A DNA stretch of 64,000 nucleotides from Paenibacillus selenitireducens (GTDB lineage Bacteria > Bacillota > Bacilli > Paenibacillales > Paenibacillaceae). The translations under genes were made by a program, and so were the position numbers. This document shows positions 25,657 through 33,854 of the stretch, piece by piece (within the stretch, counting starts at the first letter, position 1; each line of letters opens with the position of its first letter). The notes beneath the pieces are model-generated. The model did not search any database, had not been told where the DNA came from, and worked only from the letters and a program-made list of their open reading frames with translations. The DNA lies in assembly GCF_002021565.1 (NCBI RefSeq), contig NZ_MSZX01000003.1, forward strand, positions 545,440 through 609,439, in the 5' to 3' direction.

Positions 25657-27384
25657 ATGATTAGACTGTTTCGGTTTCTCAAACCATTTACGCTCCCGGT
25701 TGTGCTGGTACTTGTCTTCGTCTTTTTGCAGACCATGTCCGAACTGTATTTGCCGACGTTAATGGCAGATATCGTAGACAAGGGGATCGTGCAAGCCGAT
25801 ACGACGTATATCTGGCAAATCGGCGCATACATGCTGCTCGTGGCAGCAGGCGGGGCCTTATGCTCAATACTGGCCGCCTATGTATCGTCCCGCGTAGCGA
25901 CAGGCTACGGGAAAAATTTACGTCACCAGGTGTTTGAGCATGCAGAACATTTCTCACTACAAGAATTTGATAAAATCGGGACGGCATCGCTTATCACACG
26001 GGCGACCAATGACATTACACAGGTTCAGCAAGTGTTGATTATGATGCTGCGTCTCATGGTGATGGCACCCATGATGTGTATTGGCGGGATTGTGATGGCG
26101 ATCTCCAAAGATGCGCAATTGACGTGGGTACTCGCGGTTGTTGTGCCCGTATTGGCACTCGCGATCATCGTCATTGCCATGAAGGGAATGCCGCTGTTCA
26201 AATCGATGCAGAAGATGCTGGATAAATTGAACCTCGTCTTGCGTGAAGGATTGACGGGGATACGCGTCATTCGGTCTTTCAATCGCGTGGATCATGAGAA
26301 GCAACGATTTCATGAAGCCAATTCGGATTTAACAGATGTAGCAATCCGTGTGAACCGGATTATGGCGTTCATGATGCCGGTTATGATGCTTGTGATGAAC
26401 TTTGCGACTATCGCGATTATCTGGTTTGGCGGGATTCGTATTGATAACGGAGATATGCAGGTAGGAAATTTGATGGCCTTTATTCAATATGCCATGCAGA
26501 TCATGTTCTCGCTGCTCATGTTATCGATGATGTTCGTCATGATTCCGCGGGCTTCCGCCTCCGCTGTACGGATTAATGAAGTATTGGATATGAAGCCGGA
26601 CATTACGGACCCGACGCAAGCGAAGCATCCAAGTGTCCTTCATGGGACGGTGGAGTTCCGGAACGTGACCTTCAACTATCCGGGTGCGGAACAAGCGGCC
26701 CTGAGCGATGTATCCTTTACTGCGAAACCTGGTCAAGTGACGGCCATAATCGGCGGTACCGGTTCGGGCAAATCCACGCTAATTAGCTTGATTCCACGGT
26801 TCTACGACACGAACGGGGGACAGGTGCTCGTGAATGGCGTGGATGTTCGAGACCAGACGCAGCAAGCGTTGAGAGCACGGGTTGGATTTGTACCGCAGAA
26901 GGCGATGTTATTCACAGGGACGGTTGCGGATAACATTCGATTCGGTAAAGAAGAGGCGACAGATGCAGAAGTTGAACATGCTGCACATATTGCGCAAGCA
27001 AGCGGCTTTATCGGGGATATGAAAGACGGATATCAATCTTTGATTTCGCAAGGCGGAACGAACGTATCCGGGGGCCAGAAGCAGCGGTTGTCGATTGCAC
27101 GGGCCTTGGTGCGCAGACCGGAAATCTATATTTTTGACGATAGCTTCTCTGCACTTGATTTCAAGACAGATGCCAAATTACGCGCCGCATTGAAGAACGA
27201 GACGACCGAAGCAACGGTGCTTATTGTGGCTCAACGTGTTAGCACGGTCATGGATGCAGACCAAATTATCGTGTTGGAGGAAGGACGGATTGTTGGAATC
27301 GGCACACACCGTGAGCTACTGGACACTTCCGATGTCTATCGCGAAATCGTATCCTCTCAACTGTCAGAGGAGGAGATCGCATGA
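25657..27384 (+). CDS. Second heterodimeric ABC exporter, subunit A, degenerate-site half
   Basis: A 575-residue half-transporter, equal in length to the protein at 11680 and colinear with it throughout. Six-helix membrane domain, Walker A GGTGSGKST, signature NVSGGQKQR and Walker B IYIFDDSFSALD, again with Asp in place of the catalytic Glu. The frame extends upstream to 25615, but ATG 25657 (MIRLFRFLKPF) aligns with the start of its paralogue and has AGAGAGG nine bases before it. Unlike the first pair it has no marR gene ahead; a long hairpin occupies that place. Ends ...SSQLSEEEIA, identical to the paralogue, and overlaps the next gene by four bases. Confidence 0.92.
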   Translation: MIRLFRFLKPFTLPVVLVLVFVFLQTMSELYLPTLMADIVDKGIVQADTTYIWQIGAYMLLVAAGGALCSILAAYVSSRVATGYGKNLRHQVFEHAEHFSLQEFDKIGTASLITRATNDITQVQQVLIMMLRLMVMAPMMCIGGIVMAISKDAQLTWVLAVVVPVLALAIIVIAMKGMPLFKSMQKMLDKLNLVLREGLTGIRVIRSFNRVDHEKQRFHEANSDLTDVAIRVNRIMAFMMPVMMLVMNFATIAIIWFGGIRIDNGDMQVGNLMAFIQYAMQIMFSLLMLSMMFVMIPRASASAVRINEVLDMKPDITDPTQAKHPSVLHGTVEFRNVTFNYPGAEQAALSDVSFTAKPGQVTAIIGGTGSGKSTLISLIPRFYDTNGGQVLVNGVDVRDQTQQALRARVGFVPQKAMLFTGTVADNIRFGKEEATDAEVEHAAHIAQASGFIGDMKDGYQSLISQGGTNVSGGQKQRLSIARALVRRPEIYIFDDSFSALDFKTDAKLRAALKNETTEATVLIVAQRVSTVMDADQIIVLEEGRIVGIGTHRELLDTSDVYREIVSSQLSEEEIA

Positions 27385-29291
27385 GTGAACAACAACGTAC
27401 CAGTGGACCAGGTAGACCTGGCGGCTTTGGCGGCGGACCCGGCGGTCGAGGACCTATGGGCGGCGGGCCGATGGGGATGGGCATGCCCGGCGAGAAAGCC
27501 AAGAATTTCAAAGGCACGCTGAAACGTTTGATCGGCTACTTGAAGCCTCGACAGACACAGTTAATCCTTGTACTGCTCACCGCGATTTTGAGCACGGTGT
27601 TTAGCATTGTCAGTCCGAAGATTATGGGTAAGGCGGTAACGAAGTTATTCGAAGGCGTCGTCATGAAAATGAAGGGCGTACCCGATGCAGCCATTGATTT
27701 CACGTATATCAGTCAGATTATTTTCCTTCTGGCAGGGTTATATCTAATCAGTGCGCTGTTCAGTTATGTGCAGCAATATGTGATGGCTGGCGTAGCGCAG
27801 AAGGTTGTGTTCGATATGCGCCAGCAAGTGAACGATAAATTGGGTCGTTTGCCATTGAAATATTTCGACTCGCGTACGCATGGGGAAATTCTGAGTCGGG
27901 TGACGAACGACGTGGATAACATTAGTACTACGCTGCAACAAAGCTTAACGCAGCTGATTACTTCGATTATTACGATCATTGGTGTCATCGTGATGATGTT
28001 AACCATTAGCCCGTGGCTCACGCTCATTTGCATCGTGACATTGCCGCTGAGCTTCCTCGTGACAGCGAAGGTGGCAAAGCGTTCGCAGAAATATTTTATG
28101 GGTCAGCAGAAGGCGCTGGGCGAACTCAATGGGCACGTGGAAGAAATGTACACAGGCCACAAAGTCGTGAAGGCATTTGGTCATGAAGAAAAGTCGATGG
28201 CGAAGTTCCGTCAGATCAATGAACAGCTGTATGATTCGGGGTGGCGTGCACAATTTATATCCGGGGTCATTATGCCGCTGATGAGCTTCATTACGAACCT
28301 TGGTTACGTTCTGGTCTGTGTAGTGGGCGGCGTTATGGTCACGAAGAAATCCATCGAAATCGGAGATATTCAAGCTTTTATCCAATATGCAAGACAATTC
28401 GGCATGCCGATTGCGCAGACCGCTAACATTGCGAACATCATCCAATCGACGATCGCATCCGCAGAACGTGTCTTTGAAGTCTTGGACGAAGCGGAGGAAG
28501 TGCCTGAAGCGAAGCAGCCGAAGACGCTTGCGAATCCGGAAGGACATGTGTCCTTCGCCGATGTGACCTTCGGGTATAAAGAGGATACGACGATCATTGA
28601 CCATATGAGCATTGATGTGAAAGAAGGGCAGACGGTCGCGATCGTAGGGCCTACCGGAGCCGGGAAGACGACGCTGATCAACCTGTTAATGCGTTTCTAT
28701 GAAGTGAATAGCGGTTGCATTACGATCGATGGCGTAGATATCCGGGATATGAAGCGAAGCAATCTTCGCAGCTTGTTCGGGATGGTATTGCAGGATACAT
28801 GGCTCTTCAACGGCACGATCCGCGATAACATTGCTTATGGTCGTGAGGGCGCAACAGAGCTCGAGATCATCCACGCGGCCAAAGCGGCGCATGCGGATTT
28901 CTTTATACGGACGCTGCCAGACGGTTATGATACCGTACTGAATGAAGAGGCTTCGAACATATCGCAGGGGCAGAAGCAGCTCTTGACCATTGCGAGGGCT
29001 ATACTTGCAGACCCGGCCATCCTCATCTTGGATGAAGCGACGAGCAGCGTGGATACACGTACGGAAGTGTACATTCAGAAGGCGATGAAGGATCTGATGC
29101 ATGGAAGAACCAGCTTCGTTATCGCGCACCGGCTCTCGACCATTCGTGACGCAGATCTGATCCTTGTGATGAATAAAGGAAGCGTCATCGAGCAAGGAAC
29201 GCATCATGAGCTTCTCGCGCAAGACGGGTTTTATGCGGATCTATATAATAGTCAATTCACAGGCAAGGCAATTACCCAAGAGGTCGTGTAA
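27381..29291 (+). CDS. Second heterodimeric ABC exporter, subunit B, catalytic half
   Basis: A 636-residue partner of the preceding half-transporter and paralogue of the protein at 13404. It begins with a longer Gly/Pro/Met-rich tail (residues about 8-38, rich in GGG and GPMGGG) before KNFKGTLKRLIGYLKPR. Walker A GPTGAGKTT, signature NISQGQKQL and Walker B ILILDEATSS with the catalytic Glu. Start codon overlaps the previous stop (ATGA). A strong terminator follows. Likely forms the ATP-hydrolysing half of a plasma membrane exporter of unknown substrate. Confidence 0.92.
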   Translation: MSEQQRTSGPGRPGGFGGGPGGRGPMGGGPMGMGMPGEKAKNFKGTLKRLIGYLKPRQTQLILVLLTAILSTVFSIVSPKIMGKAVTKLFEGVVMKMKGVPDAAIDFTYISQIIFLLAGLYLISALFSYVQQYVMAGVAQKVVFDMRQQVNDKLGRLPLKYFDSRTHGEILSRVTNDVDNISTTLQQSLTQLITSIITIIGVIVMMLTISPWLTLICIVTLPLSFLVTAKVAKRSQKYFMGQQKALGELNGHVEEMYTGHKVVKAFGHEEKSMAKFRQINEQLYDSGWRAQFISGVIMPLMSFITNLGYVLVCVVGGVMVTKKSIEIGDIQAFIQYARQFGMPIAQTANIANIIQSTIASAERVFEVLDEAEEVPEAKQPKTLANPEGHVSFADVTFGYKEDTTIIDHMSIDVKEGQTVAIVGPTGAGKTTLINLLMRFYEVNSGCITIDGVDIRDMKRSNLRSLFGMVLQDTWLFNGTIRDNIAYGREGATELEIIHAAKAAHADFFIRTLPDGYDTVLNEEASNISQGQKQLLTIARAILADPAILILDEATSSVDTRTEVYIQKAMKDLMHGRTSFVIAHRLSTIRDADLILVMNKGSVIEQGTHHELLAQDGFYADLYNSQFTGKAITQEVV

Positions 29292-29305
29292 CGAAATTTC
29301 ATAAT

Positions 29306-29360
29306 AAAAAGGGGTGTCTCAAGCGAAAGCATTAGCTTCGTTAGAGACACCCCCTTTTTT
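29306..29360. terminator. Strong bidirectional terminator
   Basis: GGGGTGTCTC at 29311-29320 pairs with GAGACACCCC at 29344-29353. An A run precedes and a T run follows the stem, and an inner CGAA/TTCG helix extends it. It separates the exporter pair from the convergent YhgE-like gene, whose stop lies at the edge of the T run. Confidence 0.92.
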
Positions 29361-31510
29361 CAATGAATAATCTTGCTCTCCTTCGCTTTCTTCACGAACC
29401 CTGCGCTCATGCGGTTAATCGGCGTTTTCAAAGCCAGCCCAAGCACGAGTGCAATCCCAGCGAATACAAGCATGAGGAGAACATCATGCCAAACGATGTC
29501 CCACAGGATGCCTCCCGTTGCTTCTCGCATCATGCTGATCGCGTAGGTGAACGGCAAATAGGGGTGGATCATTTGGAAGAAATGTGGTGTCACTTGGATG
29601 GGGAATGTGCCGCCGGCCCCTGCCAATTGTAGGACGAGCAGAATAATGGCCATCGCTTTGCCTACATTCCCAAAGATAGAGACAAGGGTATAGACGATCA
29701 GCATGAAGATGATACTCAGGAACATGCCGAATAGTACGAACCACATTTTCTCGACGACATAAACCTTCAGTAAATAGATATCTCCAAGGGTATCGAAAAG
29801 GGACTGCAGCATCGCCAATGTCACAAATGTCAAGAAACGGCCGAAATACACATGGTATCCCGCGTATTCGATCCCTTCATGATGCACCTCAACCGTTAAT
29901 AGCGAGACAAGGAGCAGTGCCCCGACCCATAAGGACAACGTCGTGAAAAAAGGCGACATGCCTGAACCGTAATTCGGAATAGGGAAAAGTTTATTTTCCT
30001 TTAACACGACAGGTTGGGCGAAGAACTCGCTTTCCTTCTCGAAGTTGTTTTTCAATAAACTGATGATCTCCGTAATATCTCCCTTTTGCTCCAAGTCCCG
30101 GATTTTGTTGGCGAAGTCGGTAATCTTGGATTTAGCGGTCGGGAGTTCCTTGTGGATCGTCTGAATTTCATTTCCCCCAAAGGTTAGCCCTTTACTCGCA
30201 TCTGTCAGTAATTTGGATATATCGGGAATGCGACCCGAGGCTTTGTTGAGAAGGGCGTTCACTTGATCCGTCGATTTCTTGACTTGATTGATCGTGTTGA
30301 CGATATTGGGTGTAATATCCGAATCAAATCGTCCAATAATATTGCCTAAATCATCCGATGTATCTTTCGACAGTGTGTTTAAACGATTAATTAATGTATC
30401 GGATACGGTCTCTCCGCGATTGACGGCGGCTTGGATCTCAGACACGGTGGACCGCTGTTCCTTAAACTTGGTCAGAATGCGATTCATCCGATCGACATCT
30501 CGTTGAAACAGCTTGCCGTGAGTCAGTTGGCTGAGATGCTCGAACCAGGTTTTGACGCTTGTCGAAATAGTAATCGCGCGATCTAGCCGTGTGGCAGCGT
30601 GTGTTAATGCTTTGGCAACAGCGGAGGGACCGGCGGTAGCATCCTGAAGGACACCGGTTAACTCCTGCATGGAAAGCGCCGCTTCCTGCAAGGAGCTTAA
30701 ATCCTGCTTCACATAGGGAGCGATGGCTTCAATCCCTTGCGTGCTATAGCCTAACAAATCACTTACGCCTTTGCTGAATTGCTGGGCTTTGCTAGCGACA
30801 TCGGAGAGGATCGGCAGGCTTTGCTGCGATTCTTTCACGATTTCTTGTGCCTTAACGACATCGGACGACGCAATATTTAGCACTCTTTCGAATTCAGGGA
30901 AGTTCTTCTCCACTTTGAATACGAGGCTTTTTACTTTTTCAATGGTAGGCAGTTCATTACTGAGTTCAACCCCGACCTCATTGAATATTTTGAAAATCGC
31001 CCCGTTCGCTTCCTTGACGAAGTTCGAGCTGACCTCGCTAATGATCCCGGATGCGCCGCTGGATGTAATTTTAGGGGAGATGGCATTTATCTTCTCATTG
31101 ACGTAATAGTCGATTTCCGCTTTGATCGGCTCGTGCGAAATGACCGTAGCTATACGCGCTGAGAAATGCTTGGGAATAATGATACTGGCATAGTAGTCGC
31201 CATGTTTGACACCGGAGAGAGCCTTTTTCGTATCGACGAAGGTCCAACCGATTTTATGGTTTTCATGCAAGGACGCGATGATTTCGTCTCCGATATTGAC
31301 CTTTTTATTTAGAATAGATGCGCCTTCGTCTTCGTTCGATACCGCGATTGCGATCCCTTTGGTGTTGCCGTAAGGATCCCATGAAGCAAGAATATTAAAC
31401 CAGGCATAGAGAGAGGGGAGGATGATGAGTCCTGTGATAATGATGGCTGCCGGGATGTTCGTACAGATATGTCGGATGTCCGTCCAGAAGATCGTCCAGA
31501 TTTTTTTCAT
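29360..31510 (-). CDS. yhgE: YhgE/Pip-family membrane protein
   Basis: A 716-residue ABC-2-like membrane protein. One N-terminal helix (about 18-38) is followed by a long extracellular region opening with YGNTKGIAIAVSNEDEGASI, an extended helical, partly coiled-coil stretch (about 180-490), and five or six closely spaced C-terminal helices (from about 520). Relatives include the Lactococcus phage infection protein Pip and B. subtilis YhgE; related EsaA-like proteins serve type VII secretion. No secretion partners are nearby. ATG 31510 follows GGGGGACCT. Divergent from a two-component system that might control it. Confidence 0.85.
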   Translation of the reverse strand: MKKIWTIFWTDIRHICTNIPAAIIITGLIILPSLYAWFNILASWDPYGNTKGIAIAVSNEDEGASILNKKVNIGDEIIASLHENHKIGWTFVDTKKALSGVKHGDYYASIIIPKHFSARIATVISHEPIKAEIDYYVNEKINAISPKITSSGASGIISEVSSNFVKEANGAIFKIFNEVGVELSNELPTIEKVKSLVFKVEKNFPEFERVLNIASSDVVKAQEIVKESQQSLPILSDVASKAQQFSKGVSDLLGYSTQGIEAIAPYVKQDLSSLQEAALSMQELTGVLQDATAGPSAVAKALTHAATRLDRAITISTSVKTWFEHLSQLTHGKLFQRDVDRMNRILTKFKEQRSTVSEIQAAVNRGETVSDTLINRLNTLSKDTSDDLGNIIGRFDSDITPNIVNTINQVKKSTDQVNALLNKASGRIPDISKLLTDASKGLTFGGNEIQTIHKELPTAKSKITDFANKIRDLEQKGDITEIISLLKNNFEKESEFFAQPVVLKENKLFPIPNYGSGMSPFFTTLSLWVGALLLVSLLTVEVHHEGIEYAGYHVYFGRFLTFVTLAMLQSLFDTLGDIYLLKVYVVEKMWFVLFGMFLSIIFMLIVYTLVSIFGNVGKAMAIILLVLQLAGAGGTFPIQVTPHFFQMIHPYLPFTYAISMMREATGGILWDIVWHDVLLMLVFAGIALVLGLALKTPINRMSAGFVKKAKESKIIH

Positions 31511-31654
31511 AGGTCCCCCAGTTTCGATGTTGTGCTGCTGCTTTTGTTCATATTCAGTTTAAATCGATAAGGTATGCTTTATGCATTAGGAAGGAATTCA
31601 TTTTACTTACATGGAATGTTTCAACAAGAAGCTCGCTATAAAGGGAGAGGTACG

Positions 31655-32329
31655 ATGACGAAAATCATGGTCGTGGACGATGATCCGCATAACGTAGAAT
31701 TGGTGAAGTTATTTTTAGAGCAGGAAGGGCTTGAAGTTGTTGAGGCAGCGGACGGCGTTGAGGCGCTGGAGAAGCTGGACACCATAAAGGTAGATATGGT
31801 CATTCTAGATATCATGATGCCGAATATGGATGGATGGGAGCTTTGTGAGAAGCTGAGGGAGCTCTATGACTTTCCTTTGTTGATGCTCACGGCAAAAGGG
31901 GAAACGTCGCAGAAAGTAAAGGGATTTGAACTCGGAACGGATGATTATCTTGTCAAACCGTTCGAGCCCATCGAACTCGTTGTACGTGTAAAGGCTTTGC
32001 TCAAGCGTTACCGCATTGAATCCTCCCAGACGATCCAGCTGGGCGATTTGCAGATGAACCGCAAGACATTTGAGATCTCCGTGGGCAACCAGACCATATC
32101 GCTGCCGCTTAAGGAGTTTGAGTTGTTGTTCAAGCTGGCGAGCTATCCAGGCAAAACCTTCTCCAGAGATCAGCTCATTGAACAAATTTGGGGGTATGAT
32201 TACGAAGGAGTGGATCGTACCGTAGATGTGCATGTGAATCGTTTGCGTGAACGCTTCCCTGAAGAGCAGCATGCCTTTCGAATTAGTACGATACGCGGCT
32301 TGGGGTATCGGCTGGAGGTACGAGGATGA
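31655..32329 (+). CDS. OmpR/PhoB-family response regulator
   Basis: A 224-residue regulator. The receiver domain has the acidic pair VVDDDPHN, the phosphorylated Asp in MVILDIMMPNMDGW (about residue 51), and the Lys of DYLVKPFEP. The DNA-binding winged helix is LPLKEFELLFKLASYPGKTF to VDVHVNRLRERF. The open frame reaches 31574, but ATG 31655 (MTKIMVVDDD) has AAGGGAGAGG just before it and gives the family start. Overlaps the kinase gene by four bases, so the two are translated together. Targets unknown; the divergent yhgE-like gene is one candidate. Confidence 0.93.
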   Translation: MTKIMVVDDDPHNVELVKLFLEQEGLEVVEAADGVEALEKLDTIKVDMVILDIMMPNMDGWELCEKLRELYDFPLLMLTAKGETSQKVKGFELGTDDYLVKPFEPIELVVRVKALLKRYRIESSQTIQLGDLQMNRKTFEISVGNQTISLPLKEFELLFKLASYPGKTFSRDQLIEQIWGYDYEGVDRTVDVHVNRLRERFPEEQHAFRISTIRGLGYRLEVRG

Positions 32330-33771
32330 AATGGTTGAAGTGTACGAAGATCGGGGTGGGTATTCTCCTCTTTATCGGGGTATCCACGATCATCTGGTCT
32401 GTAGCATTCATCATTACTTCTTATGTCTATGATCATCGCAACAAAACAGAGGTCTGGGAAGGGATGTTCGATCGAGGTACACAGATTGCCCAAGTCCTGC
32501 ATTATGTAGCGGATGATCATCGTCGTGAGGTGCTTGAGCAGCTCTCAGGTATGGATCAGTTCCGAATTCTGCTGACCCAACGATCAGGTAATGGCTTGGA
32601 TGGTGAACTGTATGGGGGAGGAATACCGGCGTACTTGCGTGAACAAGTTGGGGAATCGGAAGTGGCTCGAATCCTGAAAGGCGAGAAGCTGACGTTCTTC
32701 CAACGCCCGCATCTGTTGAGCGAAGGTTATCTCACGACAGGACAGCAGGTAACGATTCGCGGAACAACCTATGCCTTGTTATTGCAGCAGGCGACACCTT
32801 CCTTGTTCCATGATTATGGGCGGCAGTTGGTTACGATACTTGTCGACTTGGTCTTATTGTTCTTCATTGGCCTGCTGATGCGCGTTCGAGGGGAACCACA
32901 GCAATTTATCATCATGCGGTCGATTATTGATGCGCTTCGACGTATTGCTAAAGGTGATTTCAGCGTGAACTTGGATATCAACAGGAATTTCCGTGGTTTT
33001 GGGATCTTGGCGGAGAGTGTGAATAGTATGGCAGTAGAGCTCGGTCAGATGGAACAAATGCGGCAGGAATTTATTTCGAATGTGTCGCATGAGATCCAAT
33101 CGCCGCTCCATTCCATTAGCGGCTTCGCCCGCGCGATGCATAACGATGCATTGACCAAAGAAGAACGAACGCATTATCTGGATATTATCGAGACCGAGAG
33201 TCGCAGACTCTCCAAACTCAGCGATAATTTATTGAAGCTTACATCCCTCGAATCCAGCAGTTATCCATTCGAGACCAAACGCTATCGATTGGATCGGCAG
33301 CTGCGCAATCTGGTACTTGCATTGGAGCCGCATTGGCTAGGGAAATCCATTGAAATCGATATTACGCTCGAAGAGACGTTTATTGTGGCAGATGAAGACG
33401 GCTTAAGTCAGGTGTGGGTCAATCTGATTAGTAATGCGATCAAGTTTACGCCTGTAGGAGGAACGATCGGGATTGATTTGCGGCAGCATGATCAACAGGC
33501 CATTATTACGGTAAAAGATGATGGGATCGGCATTGCAGACGAGGATCAAGCTCATATTTTTGAACGGTTCTATAAGGCGGATAAGGCAAGAAACCGTGCG
33601 TTGGGCGGCAGCGGCTTAGGGTTGTCGATCGTTAAAAAAATCCTTGATATGCATCATGGCGAGATCGCGGTCCATAGCCGCGTCGGCGAGGGCTCGACCT
33701 TCGTTGTTTTGTTGCCGCTTGTTCCCACTGCCCTGGACCAACAACAACGACAAGGGTCTCCACGTGGATGA
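32326..33771 (+). CDS. Sensor histidine kinase
   Basis: A 481-residue kinase paired with the preceding regulator. Two membrane helices (about 8-30 and 166-184) enclose an extracellular sensor of about 130 residues, then a HAMP-like linker, the H-box NVSHEIQSPLHSISGFARAM with the phospho-acceptor His, and the ATPase domain with NLISNAIKFTPVGG (N box), VKDDGIGIADED (G1), FERFYKADKA (F) and GGSGLGLSIVKKI (G2). The start overlaps the regulator stop (ATGA). The signal is unknown; the neighbourhood of exporters and the yhgE-like gene hints at cell-envelope stress. Confidence 0.92.
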   Translation: MKWLKCTKIGVGILLFIGVSTIIWSVAFIITSYVYDHRNKTEVWEGMFDRGTQIAQVLHYVADDHRREVLEQLSGMDQFRILLTQRSGNGLDGELYGGGIPAYLREQVGESEVARILKGEKLTFFQRPHLLSEGYLTTGQQVTIRGTTYALLLQQATPSLFHDYGRQLVTILVDLVLLFFIGLLMRVRGEPQQFIIMRSIIDALRRIAKGDFSVNLDINRNFRGFGILAESVNSMAVELGQMEQMRQEFISNVSHEIQSPLHSISGFARAMHNDALTKEERTHYLDIIETESRRLSKLSDNLLKLTSLESSSYPFETKRYRLDRQLRNLVLALEPHWLGKSIEIDITLEETFIVADEDGLSQVWVNLISNAIKFTPVGGTIGIDLRQHDQQAIITVKDDGIGIADEDQAHIFERFYKADKARNRALGGSGLGLSIVKKILDMHHGEIAVHSRVGEGSTFVVLLPLVPTALDQQQRQGSPRG

Positions 33772-33810
33772 AATGAGGATCTTTGCCCTCACAAATGTAG
33801 TCATATATAA

Positions 33811-33850
33811 ATACCCCCCTTCACCCATGAACTTGGGCAAAGGGGGGTAT
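33811..33850 (-). terminator. Hairpin at the end of helD
   Basis: ATACCCCCCTT at 33811-33821 pairs with AAGGGGGGTAT at 33840-33850, with an inner CCCA/TGGG helix. On the minus strand it is followed by the A/T-rich TTTATATAT, so it best serves helD; it also lies just after the kinase gene on the other strand. Confidence 0.65.
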
Positions 33851-33854
33851 CATG

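Noticed and set aside
28241..28426. Second small gene or frameshift within the second exporter
   Set aside because: The 27381 frame is uninterrupted and colinear with its paralogue over its whole length.
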